From positions 248,001-312,000 of the forward strand of contig NC_057316.1 of the NCBI RefSeq assembly GCF_000687475.1: a stretch of DNA of 64,000 nt, read 5' to 3'. Position numbers and translations under genes: made by a program. The notes beneath the pieces are model-generated. The model saw only the letters and a program-made list of their open reading frames with translations, was not told where the DNA came from and did no database searches. The stretch comes from Ustilaginoidea virens. Taxonomy: Eukaryota; Ascomycota; Sordariomycetes; Hypocreales; Clavicipitaceae. Shown in pieces: positions 13,053-25,673 of the stretch (position 1 is the stretch's first letter; each line of letters opens with the position of its first letter).

Positions 13053-16000
13053 ATAGTATTACTAAAAACCTATAATAGAGAACCCCTATCGAGATTATAA
13101 AAGCAGTAAATACTACTACCGGAGGTATTAACGCTATTATAGCCCGCCGACTCTATAGTGGAGATATAGTCATTACTTTTGCAGAAGCTATATCCCGTTT
13201 TATTATAGAAACTATATAGATCCCCTTCGTATTCAGTATAAAAGCCATACCGAATATCTATACCTTTAGTATTATTATTAAAAGATTCCCTACCTAATTC
13301 TTTAAAAATATCCCTATTAAAGATATTAAATTGAACCTAGCTTAAGCTAATAGCCCTAGTATTAGTAGAATTACTATAAGGAAACCCTACGAAGAAGCAA
13401 TAAGAGCCCCCCTAATTATTAGAGTAACTAATATAGAAATAGCAAACCGACTCTATAAGACTAGAGTTATCTATTAAGTAGAAATCTTTAAGGCTAAACT
13501 ATATAACGAAACTATTTACCTAAAATAGTACTACTAATACTTTAAATTCGGATATATCGCGAACTATTATATAGAGACCCCTTAATGCGGATAGTATAGC
13601 GCGGAGAGATACCTTAATAGAGATAAAGACTGCCTTAGTATTATTAGTAATAAAAGAGAGTATTACTTTAACTATTAGGGACCTTATCCGGCTTAATCTT
13701 AACTTTACCCTATAGCGAATAGACAATAGGATATTATAAGATAGGCTTATAGTACTAGACTAATATAATTCATAAATATTAGTATTTTATTGATGCCTCC
13801 CCCCTTTATCTTAGAGGATAAAGGCTGTAAATACCTTACTAATAACTCCTTAAAAGAGGACTCTTTAAGAAAATAAGTCGGCAGATTATATAAAGAAAGC
13901 TTTATTACCCCTAAAAGGACTAATAGTAGTAGTAATATTGCTATATTCTTTTAACCTAATTTATCTAAGCCTATTGCTACTAATATACCGAGAGCCCTAA
14001 CCTCCTAGCCTTAATACTAATAATAGAGGTACTATATTAGAATATATAAAAGAAATTACTACTAGTATACCTTACCTTTAATTATAAATCTAAACCGGAT
14101 ATTATCGCCCTTTAGGAATTTATAGCCTTAAATAGACTCCCTTTATACTCTAGCCTTAGCAGATATTAAATAGCCGCCTATAGTAAATATATAGCGATCT
14201 ATATCTATAAAAGATATACTTCCGGCTCTTAGGCAATAGACTTGGGTATAAATTAGTGCTATATTATACTCTAAAATACTAATATCTATTCTATCTACTC
14301 CTTAATCCCTTCCCTAAATTAATCTACCCCCCTTTAGGAATTCGCTTAAACCCCCCTTTACCCCTACAATATCTTTACTAATAATTTTAATATCTATTAC
14401 CCTATATAGGACCACTTTTATAAAACCTCCTTAGGCTATAATACCCTCTTCGAATTTATATTAAAATAGAAGCTAACCCTTATAATATTATAGGGAGAGA
14501 TAACTAGATAAGCCCTAGGCAAATATAATAGCACTATTAACTATATATAGAGTATGGGCGACCTTAACGTAGAGTTTATAGGGGCGGTAGATATTACTAG
14601 ATCCGATTATATCCCTTATGTAATCTAGGTAGAAATAAGACTAGACGAGCTTTATAAACTACCGCTAATATATTAATAGAAAAAACTTAATAAAATCCTT
14701 GCTTGAGCTAAAGCTAAAGTTAGGATAGCTATCCTATATGCCTTATACCTACCCTAGTCCCCTATAGAGATTAACGCTTTTACCTAATAGCTTATAACCT
14801 AATTGCAGGCTATTACTAATATCGCTATACTTAAGAGAGGAACCAAACCGCTAGGAAGGGCCCTATAGTAGACCTAGGAAGTATAGTCGGCTATAATAGC
14901 GGCCTATAAGGCTATAAGAAATTAGAGAAAAGACTATACTAGCCTCAATTAGTTAATAGCATAAAAAGCGGAGACGAATTAAACTAAGGTTATTTAATAG
15001 GAAAGGCGCTAAATATAGAGAGAAGCTATTAATAAAGCTATAACGAAAAATATAGACTTATAGTCCCTAGAGAAATAGGCCTAGCTATATAGTAGACTCC
15101 CTTTAGAATCGAAAGAAATCCTTATACTTTTTAGAGGTAAAAAAGCCTAAATATAGGAAGTAAAAATATATTCCTCTAAAGCAAAAATACTAATAAAAAG
15201 ATTCTTCCTAATATCTATAGCTACCCTTAATAATATCCTAGACCCGCGATTCCTTTACCTTACCGATATAATATTCGCCCCTAAAAATAAATTCTCTAAA
15301 GTAGATATCTATAACGCCCTCTAATATATAGCTAGCTAGAAAGTATTAGGCTCTAATGGTATATTAGTAGGATTCCTTAAAGCCTATAAAGAACCGGTTT
15401 TTAAAGCCCTAATAATACTCCTTAACGCTATATATAGAACCGGCTACTACCTAATATAGTTTTAGGAAGCTAAAGTTATAGTACTAAGAAAACCTGGTAA
15501 AATACCTAAAGAATACTAAAGAGTTAGAGCCTAATGCCTAATATCCCTTTTAAACCTCCTCGGAAAAGTCTTTAAAGCTATAATAGTAAAAAGACTAATA
15601 GTAATCGCAAAAAAAGGAAAATTACTACCGGATATATAAATAGGCAATAAAGCAAATAGATTAATAGATATAGCACTATATACCCTAGTAGAAGCAGTTA
15701 AAGCCACCTGGCAATATAAAGGAATAGTATTGCTGCTATAACTAAATATCTCTATAGCATTCGATATTATTAATTATACCAGACTTATATACCTCCTCCT
15801 CTAAAGCGGCACCCCCCGATAGATAGTAGTATAGGTCTAAGGCTTTATTGCATTATATTTAGCTAAAATCTTCTTTAAAGGCTAACCTACCTAACGCTTC
15901 CTAATTATAATAGGAATACCTTAAGGCTCCCCGATCTCTTTAATCCTTTTCCTTTTCTATATCGTACCTTTATATTATAGACTTAAAATAGTAAATAACT

Positions 16001-17560
16001 CGCTAATCTTAGGATTCGCAGACGATACTAATATAATCGCATATAGTAAAATAACGCAAGATATAATTATAACCCTCTTAAAAGTATAAAAGATTTACGA
16101 AAAATAGTTAGTAGAGGCTAGATTAAAATTCAACCTAATAAAAAGTAAGCTAATATACTTTACTAAATAGTACCGATTAGATACCTTAATAATACGACTC
16201 GGCAATACGACTATCCAGCCTATATAATACGCCTAATTCCTTAGAGTAGAGATTAACTATAAACTTAGCTAATCTAACTATAGGGCCTGAATAGTAAAGA
16301 AATTAGAAAGGTAGAAGCTTACTTTTATCGCTCTAGCAGCCTCTATATAGGGTTATTAGTTCTACGAAGCGCGACTACTATATATATAGGTTATTAGAAT
16401 TATAATCGCCTTTAAAGCTAGAATTTAGTATACTCCTATTAAGCCGGGAGAAGTAATAAAAGGCATTATATATAGCCTAGCTGCTAAATAGTCGAAGTGC
16501 CTCTATATAATTATAAGAGCCTACTAGGTAATACCTAATGCAATTATAGAAACTAAAGTAGTAATCCCCCTACTCGATCTCTACTTTAATTAGGCCTAAT
16601 AATAATTTCTTACTAAAACCTAAGAAAGTAGTATAGCCAACCTTATCTCTAATATATATATAGTTATCTAGGCTCGATTACGATAAAGACCTACCTATAG
16701 ATAAAGGCGATTAACCAAGAATAGAATACTAAATTATATAGCCCTTAAAGACTCGATTCTACTTTAAGATAATAAACTATCCCTTACTTATACTCTAGCC
16801 CTTAAATAGATAAAAAGATAGCAATTTAAATAGTAATTAGCCTAAATATAATACCCGCTAAGAAACCGCCCTACTACTAAATATACTCCTGATTTTACTT
16901 TTATAAAAAAAATACTAAACCTCTATAAAAACCTCTATAAATATAAATCCTCCCTTCTTATTTAATTTAGAATAGATAAAATAGGCCTTAATAAGTTCTT
17001 ATATAAAATAAAGGTCCTATTTATCTATTACCTGTATTATCGATATAGACCTAATATAAAAAATATCGAATATATAATCCTAGAGTATACTAACTATTTT
17101 AGAAACCTTCCTTTCTATATCTAAAACCGCCCTATACTAGATAAGCGTAATATTACCTAAATACTTAAAAATAAAGACTCGGCTAAGTAGGTTATTAAAT
17201 AGGTCCTTAATACCTATAGGCTTAAATAATTTACTTTAGTTATCGCCTTTACTATCTATATAGACTTTAGTTCTAATAGTAACCCGATACGATTACACCC
17301 TAACCCTAGAATGTATATATATATATAGATAATTATAGATAAAGATACAATAAACCTTTTGGATAGGGAGAATATATCCTTTCTATATAAGCTACCTATA
17401 TAATAAACGGCCCTAGACCCTTAATATTCTTAGTACCTTTAACTCTTTAGCTCTCTACTTATTTTAAACCACCCTTTCTATTATTATAATTATTATTAAG
17501 AGCTACCTTTACTTTCCTTTTTCTTTTCCCTTTTTCTTTTAGGGAAGGGGATACTATAGA

Positions 17561-18192
17561 CGAATATATTTTCTATTTAATCCTAATAGGTAGACCTAAT
17601 ATTCCCTTTATAGGTGATTCTACTGCCTTTAACCCCTCCCTTTTCCTCTTAAAGGGGAAGGGGGTAGGGATATTAGCCTAAAGATAAGGGGTAGATAGCA
17701 ATAGAATTACTAATTTAGCTTACTTAGATAGCGCTAATTAAGTAGCAGATAGGGGAGGCTTTAATAATAGTATAGATAGCACTCTAGAGGAAGAAGCTAT
17801 TAGCTACGATTCCGCCTAAGACTTTATAAATTTTAAAAAGGCGATTGCTTACTGTAACTTACTAAAAGACGGCATTATAAGAGTCTTAGATTAGATTGGC
17901 GAGACCCCTTTGCTATAAGGCGGTTCCCTTATAGTAGACGGACTAAGAGTAGGCTTATTATCAATAATAATAATAGAACTAGTAAGGCTCCTATTGCCGG
18001 CAGTAGTAATAGAAGGCTAAGGCTTTTCGACCGATAAGAAAGGCTAAAGCTCGCTATTATAGGCGCGCTCTAAAGCTAAAACCCCTCTCTTAATAAGTCT
18101 AAAGAAGTCAGCTAGGAGTAAGATTAGGATTATAGGTATTATTATTTGTATTATAATAGTAGAGTCGTCTTAGCCCTTTCGAGGAATAAAGG
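17561..18192. other. AT-rich intergenic remnant
   Basis: Between the LINE 3' end and the copia left LTR. It has RIP-like composition and no open frame longer than a few dozen codons. Possibly more LINE or gag debris; nothing recognisable. Confidence 0.5.
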
Positions 18193-18920
18193 TGTTGAAA
18201 TCAGCGCCTTTTTAGCTGTATTTTGGTACTGGCCTCGCTACCGTACGACGTCTCTACGTTGAGATATCGCGGTGGCTATACCAGGCGCTACGGTGGGGCA
18301 CAGCGCCCCACAACGCCGATTACAGTGGGCCACAGCGCCGGTCACGGCACCAGTACAGCGACCCACAATCCGGCCACAGCGGCCGGTCACAGTGGGCTAT
18401 AGGGCCTACAACAGGCGGCGCATTTCTACGGGATTACTAAATGGGCAAACCTTGCTAATACCAGCACTTTCGGCCTTCTACATATAGTCACCCGCTACAC
18501 CGGTCATTTACGGCAGACCGATATAGGGCTTCCGGCCCGTACGGCAGGCTGTTATAGGGCATCCGGCACACCGCTATAAGCCACTGGGCTTGGTTGGGTA
18601 TGCACTGGGTAGGATATTGGGCACAGACTGGGCACGGTTGGGCAGACCGACTTTTCGTCGGGTTTTTTGCTATTTTTGCGGTTTTTCATTATTTTCAACC
18701 ACCTTTTTAAGATGGTAGAAATATGCCCAAAATTCCCTCTTTCTAGCTAGAATAGTCACTAATAATTAGAATCAGATTTCCCTGATATCTTTACTCTGGT
18801 CAACCTCTTGTGCGCTTTAAATCTTTAACCAGCTCTTTATTTTTATTCTGCAACGCCTTATACGCTACTGTCGGTATCCAGTACATTTCCAACAGTATTC
18901 TAAATCACTATTTTGCAATA
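18193..18920 (+). repeat. Left LTR of the copia element
   Basis: 728 bp. Differs from the right LTR mainly by C/T and G/A transitions and by short insertions, for example about 12 bp near 18450 and about 11 bp near 18620. The part at 18270-18420 is a GC-rich run of imperfect short repeats built on CCACAGCG, GGTCAC and GGCCACAG. Confidence 0.9.
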
Positions 18921-18936
18921 GGTTATGAGCCCGGTG
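18921..18936 (+). other. Copia primer-binding site (half-tRNA Met type)
   Basis: GGTTATGAGCCCGGTG starts one base after the left LTR. Its complement contains CTCATAACC, the anticodon-loop region of a methionine tRNA. Priming from an internally cleaved initiator tRNA is known for Drosophila copia and relatives; applying it here is inference from position and complementarity. Confidence 0.65.
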
Positions 18937-19221
18937 TCTTAAGGCTTCCAGCTTAAGACTTTTTTACGCTAACTTAGGATTTTAACGTATTTAGCAGCTA
19001 ACCTTCCAGAAATCTAACTAACGATTTTACTAATCGGCAGTAAAGGACTGATCATCCTAGATTTAGGAACCTAGCTATTATACCAAGCTGCAACACATCC
19101 TTTTTGCAATAGGATTTTCTAAGGTTATTCCTTAATGCAGCTTTCTTTTAGTTTTATCTAGATTTTCAGTCTTGATTTTCTTCGCATTTTTAAGACTTTC
19201 CGGCACCTTTTCTCTTCCTAT

Positions 19222-22200
19222 AATGGCTAGTTAGAACGTTCCTACCGCCGATAACCCAAGCTATACGGCAGAGGTAGAAGAATCTGATAATGACTAGGAA
19301 ATTGCCTAGCTTAGGGAAGACTAATAGGAAATGAGAAAAGAATTCAGTTATAAATTTAATCGAATGAACTTAAAAATCGATTTTTTGGCTGATAAGGTGG
19401 GCACTTTAGTAGACAGACTAATTAAGCCTACTACTAGCCCACCATCATAGGATATGATGGATGTGGATACCTTTTAAACTCCTGTGGGTAAGGGAAATAC
19501 CCCTCTACCTAAAGCCTAGTAGTAACCCCTGCCGGTTCCATCTAGTATTAGCAGCCAAGTCAGCGCTATAGCTATTAAGGAACTAGCTAAAATAGCTAAC
19601 GGATTCTAGGAATCCTAAAAGCTAAAGGGGGCATCTAACTTCGACTAATGGAAACAGGCCCTTATGAATCAACTTAGGGCACTTAATATCGCTAAATTTA
19701 TCGAAAATCCTTCTATTGCCAGCAGTTTTAACGATTTAGAGTAAGCACTTTTACTATTATTTATTAAGAATAGTTGCATAGAAAGACTAGCTGCTGCTAT
19801 CAATTGGTGTATTGACCTAGAGTCAGCCTTTACGTTACTTACTAAACAGTATTCTCACTTATTAGACGTATAGCGGACCCACCTATACCCTGCCTTCTAT
19901 TAACTAAATTTTATAGGCTATAAGGGTACCTTGGAATCTTTTAATGCCTCTTTTAATAGCTACTTATCTAGGCTGTAAATTTTAGGCTCCTATATACAAT
20001 CTTTCGACTAAATTAGCTAGTATTTATATGCTATAGAAGGGGTCTTTTTTCAGTAGGCAGAACGGCACCGCATAATAATAAGAATCGCCTATACTTAGGG
20101 AAATACATTAAATATTAACCTGCAATTTTATATGGTTGATTTACTGGAAGAATAATGCATTAAAGGGTCATCAATAGTAAGGGCTACCATTCACCTCGCA
20201 AAGGTTAAGGGTGCCGCTACTAATAATAGTAGTAAGCCAGCTAGTAATAACACTAGTAAGGGTGGTAAAAATACTACTACTAATGCTAATAAAAAGAAAT
20301 AAGGGTCTTCTACCTAATAAAGGTCTTCTTTAGCTATATAAGGCAAGCCGGAAAATAAGAAGAAGAAAGAAAAAAAAGATTTAGTTAATAAAGTAGATAC
20401 CCTATAAAAGACCGACGAAAAGGAAAAGACTATTAATTCCTTCGTATTAAGGAATTATAATACTCTAAGTTTTATACCTAGTGAGATAGCCTATTCTTCC
20501 TTCTAGGACCGCGAATATATGCAATTTCTAGCTACTAGCTATAGTGCATAATCCGGTGGGAAAACGCTAATAGATTCTTTGCTCTACGATACTGGTTCTA
20601 TGGTATATATTATTAACGATAAAAAGTATTTTACCTACTTCTAATACTATACCGGAAACAGACTAGTCATTAGCATAGGTGGTGGCCCAATTAAGCCTAG
20701 TGGGTGGGGCATAGCGTGTTTTACCGTGCTATAGGGCACTAACCTACCTTAGTGGGGCACCTTAGAGCTAACCAACGCCCTCTTTATACCAGCTTTTGAT
20801 ATTAATATCTTTAGCGGCGTTAAATACTATCTGAATCGTGGCAGTATTCAGGGCTAAACCCTAGTTAATAGCAATAATAAGTGTATTGGGCTTCTTAATT
20901 TTAAGAAGTATGGCTTCTTTTTATAATAAAAAGGGGTAGATTCGCTGTTTTTATACTATACCAGCCAACCGGCTTCATATAGTATCTCGGTCGAATTACC
21001 TGCCTTAGCTAACCTAGAAGAATATGAGGAATATCCCCTACTAGAGGATTTACCTATCCTACTAGCTGACTCGGACCTTCCACTTCCACCAGCTAACTTA
21101 CCAGCTGACCTACTAGCTAGTCCTGGTTTTTCGGTGGTACTAATAGAGGCTGCTATTCCTAATACAGCCTAACTACTATAGAGGGTCCCGGTCACCCTCG
21201 ACCCAGCCCTAGCAGCTGATACTGAGTATTAAAAGCTGCTATTACTAGCCGGACTTTAGTATATCCGGCTTAGGCATATCGGAATCCAACTTTTAAAGAA
21301 AACCTGTGTATTAACTATAGGGTTACCTGATTTTAGTAAGGTAAAGGATTCTGATTTTAACTGCATCGCCTGTAAAAGGGTAAAGTCAGTTCGGCGTTTT
21401 ATATTAGGGGCTATATTAGACCCTATGTATTGTTTGGATATTATAGAGGGCGATATCTTCCAAATCAACCCTCTACTATACAATAAACGCCCTATTTGCC
21501 TTATCTTAGTTGACCGGAAATTATGCTTCCGTTGGGTGCATTTACTACCCAATAAGGAAGGACCCATAGTATTCCCAGTATTATAGGGGTTCTTCTAAGG
21601 TCTTAGAAATCGCTATGGCAAATCAGCTATTGAATTCCACTATGATGGTAGTAAGGAAATTAACGATGTTATTATAGCCTGGCTAGCTCTTAAGGGTATA
21701 GATTTCTTAACCTCTTCCCCTTATATTTATAAGCAAAATGGGTTAGCAGAATGTTTTATACGGGTTATTATTGACCGACTTAGAGCTATTATGCTTTAGT
21801 CTCGGTTACCTTTTTACTTTTGGTCTGTAGTGATTCTTAGTATTACTACCTTGGTAAATCTAATAGCAGTTATAAACCTCTCTTTATTACCTTTCGAGGA
21901 ATCAAAGAAGGACTTTCTGGAAATTATGTACTACTACCTACCCGACCTTACTAGCTTCAGGGCTATTGGTGCGGCTGTAGAGGTGCTAATCCCTCTAGAA
22001 AAACGGGTTATTAGCCATAAGCTAGCCCCCCGGACCGAGTCAGGTAGGTTACTAGTTACGCTAGGTAACGGCACCTACTTTATCTATATCCCATATCGCC
22101 GGGTCGTCACTAAAACCTTTTTTATTACTTTTACCTACTAAAATGAAGGTATAGGCCCTATTTTAAGTGGCCTAGAGGGCACTTTTGATTTCCAACCGCC

Positions 22201-24883
22201 TTTTAATTTAGAGGGGGTAAATATCGACCAAATTGCTCTAGAAGAGCCTATTTAGAAGTCGCCTCGCCTAAATATGCCTATTTCAGGCGTAGCCGAGGGC
22301 ATAGGCCTACTATAGGCTACGGATCTAATACAGCCTATGGGCCCACTACAACTAATAGGCCTAATATAGCATACGGATCCACAATAGGCTATAGGCCTAC
22401 TATAACCAGTGGGCCCACTATAACTAATGGGCCTACTATAGCACTCTATAATATTTCCTAGCAATTCGCCGTTTTTCGATTCTAAATCGCTTCAGCCTAA
22501 TTCAGCTTTTCAGCTTGGGCAAGACGGTCCTTTTTTACTGGCTAAGGAAAATGCAGCCTTTTCCTATATAAAAAGGCTGCAAATGCTAAGAAATGCAGAA
22601 AGTTCTCGTTACTAGGAATCTCAATCTTAGAGATTTTCCGAATCTATTATAAAAGTGGGCATAACCTATACAAGTGAAAATTCTGATTTGCCCTATACAA
22701 CAAATTTTCAATAGTCCGAATCTTAAAGCCCTACATATACTGATTTTCTGCGACTTTCTGATATAATAGATTCTGCCTTTTCGCCCGGCCTCCTAATAAA
22801 TATAGCATTTCGCTATAGTAAAACGCTGCCTATATTAGAATATCTAAAATTCGAGAGTCTAGATATCGCATCAAATAAGAGATTATAGGAGAGAATATTT
22901 CGAGTACTAGAAAATAGGCCTATTACGGCTACTAGGGGTAGAAGAAAAACGCATATATAGATACGAGATGTGTAAGGTATCCTAAATTACGGATACTATA
23001 GGTCACTTTCTGGCCTATAAGTGGACTAATGGGGCTTTTTCCCACCCATATAGCCGGAAAATAACGGCATTTTCGCTTTCCTACCTACCTAGCCGAAAAA
23101 CGACCAGATTTTCGGATACCCAGGCAGCCCCCTAGAGGCTTCCACACAGGATTTCCCCCCTTCCTATGCCTTTTACCAACAAATGCACGATATCTACTGT
23201 AAGGTAAAGGCTGTAAAACGGGCCCTAGAAGGTGTGCCTAATAGCTGGAAGGAAGTCTTATACAACCTACAAAAAGATAGCTAGGTAAAAGCCTTATTTT
23301 CGGAATTCGAGCAATTAATCGATTTAAATATCTTCCAATTTATTCCTAAGACTAGTATTCCTACTAGTAGGAAAATATTGCGTAACCAGCCTGTTTTTCG
23401 CGTTAAGAAAGATGCGAATAATAACCCGGTTAAATATAAGGCACGATTAGTTATCAAAGGCTTTATGCAGGTATTTGGGCAAGACTTTATAGAGACCTAT
23501 ACCTCTACTTCGATCCTACTAATATAGAGGATTATCCTTGCTCTTACTGCTATAAATAACTAGGAAATAGAGCAAATCGACTTTATTAGTGCCTTTCTAA
23601 ATAGTGAACTGCTAGAGACGATTTATATGGAGATTCTAGCTGGTTTTCTAGAATTTGCAGAAAGCCTACTCTCACCTAACCTAGCCTTATGGTCTGATTA
23701 GCAGCGTTATCGACTTCTAGCCTTACTTACTAAGGTTGGATATAACCCCTCTATATTATAGGTCATACTGTTAAAGAAAGCCTTATATGGGCTAAAATAA
23801 GGCCCTCGCGAATGGCAGTTACGGTTAAAAGACCTTCTAGTATAAGAAGGTTTTAAGCCGTTACTTTCTAATGCTACTATCTTCTATAATAAAGGAACGT
23901 ATACCTTTATTATGACCTATATGGATGACTGCTTAATTGTCGGTCTGGATTTTAGCTATATTGACCAGCTTAAGACCAAGTTCCATAAGGTTTACACTAT
24001 AGAAGACCGAGGACCTGCCTCCTTCTTTCTTAGAGTGCAGATTATTAGGGATAGAGAAAAGGGCCTATTATAGCTGCACCAATCGCAATTTATTGCGGAA
24101 GTCCTTGAGAAATTCAACCTTAAGGACGCACAACCGCATCTAATCCCGCTATAGCCCGGTATACTTGCTGAGTCTGAGGCTAGTAATATACCGCTAGATG
24201 CTAATAATCAATACTTATTCCAGCAGCTAGTAGGGATATTGATGTGGTTGATGATGATATCAAGACCTGAACTTGCCTTTCCAACGCAATACCTATCACG
24301 ATATATGCAACAGGCTTCCACTATACAGCTTAATGCTGCTAAGGGCGCTTTTCGCTACTTAGCTGGTACAGCAAATACAGCCATTTATTACCGAGCCGCT
24401 AAAGCTACCGTAGTATTAGCTGCATTTTCTAATAGTAATTTTGCTAGGTGCCGGCTGACTTTAAAGTCTACTAGTGGTTATCTTACTACCTTAAATGGTG
24501 GGCCTATTAGCTGGAGGTTAAAACGGTCTTCGACTGTGGTTTTATCAACGCTTGAAGCCGAGTCTGATGTAATGCTTAAGGCAATTCGCGAAGTGGAGTG
24601 GATATCTAATTTATTTAAAGAAATCCAGGTCGATATTCAACGCCCGATACCACTATATTGCGATAACCAAGGGTCTATTTCTAATGCAAATGACCCAAAT
24701 CAGTATGCCCGCACTAAGCATACCTTGCTTAAATTCCGGTATATACATGAGAAGGCCCACGGTGGCCTAGTAAAAATATCTTATTTACCCACGATAGATA
24801 TGCCTGCAGATAGACTTACCAAACCACTTCTAAGCCCGAAATTCCCCATATTTCGGCAGCTATTAGGGCTGCAATCCCTATAG
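19222..24883 (+). pseudogene. Copia gag-pol polyprotein, broken
   Basis: The frame opens at an ATG at 19222 (MAS, then a TAG) and can be followed to the stop at 24881-24883 through many TAG/TAA codons, most of them one RIP step from glutamine codons. Landmarks: protease LYDTGSM at 20582-20602; integrase core with HYDGSKEI and YKQNGLAE at about 21640-21760; a tandem-repeat spacer at about 22265-22450 built on GGCCTACTATA and GGGCCCACTA; reverse transcriptase with ALYGLK and YMDD (23918-23929); RNase H with LSTLEAESD, YCDNQGSI and DMPADRLTKPL in the open 3' part. It cannot encode a working polyprotein. Confidence 0.85.
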
Positions 24884-24969
24884 CATCATCATCTTTTTTT
24901 CTGATTTTTTATAGGGTTTCTTTCTCTTATTCTAACGCTAGGATTAGCTATGTTGCTAATCAGAGGGAG

Positions 24970-25673
24970 TGTTGAAATCAGCGCCTTTTTAGCTGTATTT
25001 TGGTACTGGTCTCGCTACCGTACGACGTCTTTACGTTGAGATATCGCGGTGGCTATACCAGGCGCTATGGTGGGGCACAGCGCCCCACAACGCCGATTAC
25101 AGTGGGCCACAGCGCCGGTCACGGCACCGGCACAGCGCCCCACAGCCGGCCACAGCGGCCGGTCACAGCGGGCCACAGGGCCCACAACAGGCGGCGCATT
25201 TCTACGGGATTACCAAATAGGCAAACCAGCACTTTCGGCCTTCTACATACAGTTACCCGCTATACCGGTCATTTACGGCAGACCGATATAGGGCTTCCGG
25301 CCCGTACGGCAGGCTATTATAGGGCATCCGGCACACCGCTATAAGCCACTGGGCTTGGTTGGGTAGGCATTGGGTAGGATATTGGGCACGGTTGGGCAGA
25401 CCGACTTTTCGTCGGGTTTTTCGCTATTTTTGCGGTTTTTCATTATTTTCAACCACTTTTTCAAGATGGTAGAAATATGCCCAAAATTCCCTCTTTCTAG
25501 CTAGAATAGTCACCAACAATTAGAATCAGATTTCCCTGATATCTTTGCTCTGGTCAACCTCTTGTGCGCTTTAAATCTTTAACCAGCTCTTTGTTTTATT
25601 CTGCAACGCCTTATACGCCACTGTCGGTATCCAGTACATTTCCAATAGTGTTCTGAATCACCATTTTGCAACA
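24970..25673 (+). repeat. Right LTR of the copia element
   Basis: 704 bp, starting TGTTGAAATC and ending GCAACA. The GC-rich imperfect repeats at 25050-25200 are better preserved than in the left copy. The minisatellite begins at the very next base. Confidence 0.9.

Larger units (their letters stand above)
11839..17560 (+). mobile_element. Tad-type LINE (non-LTR retrotransposon), RIP-inactivated
   Basis: ORF1/gag-like material spans about 11950-13780, interrupted by the miniature LTR element at 12483-13052. At 13528-13700 it shows a gag zinc-knuckle stretch reading YFKFGYIANYY..TP-CG, in which expected cysteines appear as tyrosine (TGC or TGT to TAC or TAT). ORF2 follows. An endonuclease-like part is at about 13900-14700. 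Reverse transcriptase motifs GIP-GSPISLILFLFYIVPL and FADDTNIIAYS lie at about 15910-16045, with FADD at 16015-16026. An RNase-H-like IYIDFSSNSN lies near 17255. Gene order and the FADD box fit the fungal Tad clade. The exact 5' end is unclear because it abuts the gypsy LTR; the 3' end is placed near the pyrimidine-rich stretch at 17510-17560. Confidence 0.8.
18193..25673 (+). mobile_element. Full-length Ty1/copia retrotransposon, RIP-damaged
   Basis: LTRs at 18193-18920 and 24970-25673 begin TGTTG and end CAACA (CAATA in the left copy, one RIP-type change). The left LTR is followed directly by GGTTATGAGCCCGG, complementary to the anticodon region of a Met tRNA, the half-tRNA priming known from copia elements. 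The right LTR is preceded by CAGAGGGAG, a polypurine tract. Gene order between them is gag, protease, integrase, reverse transcriptase and RNase H, which defines copia. The 3' part is the least damaged: 24239-24883 is an uninterrupted 214-codon frame. The flanks (..AAAGG and ATAGC..) do not form a target duplication. Confidence 0.92.
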
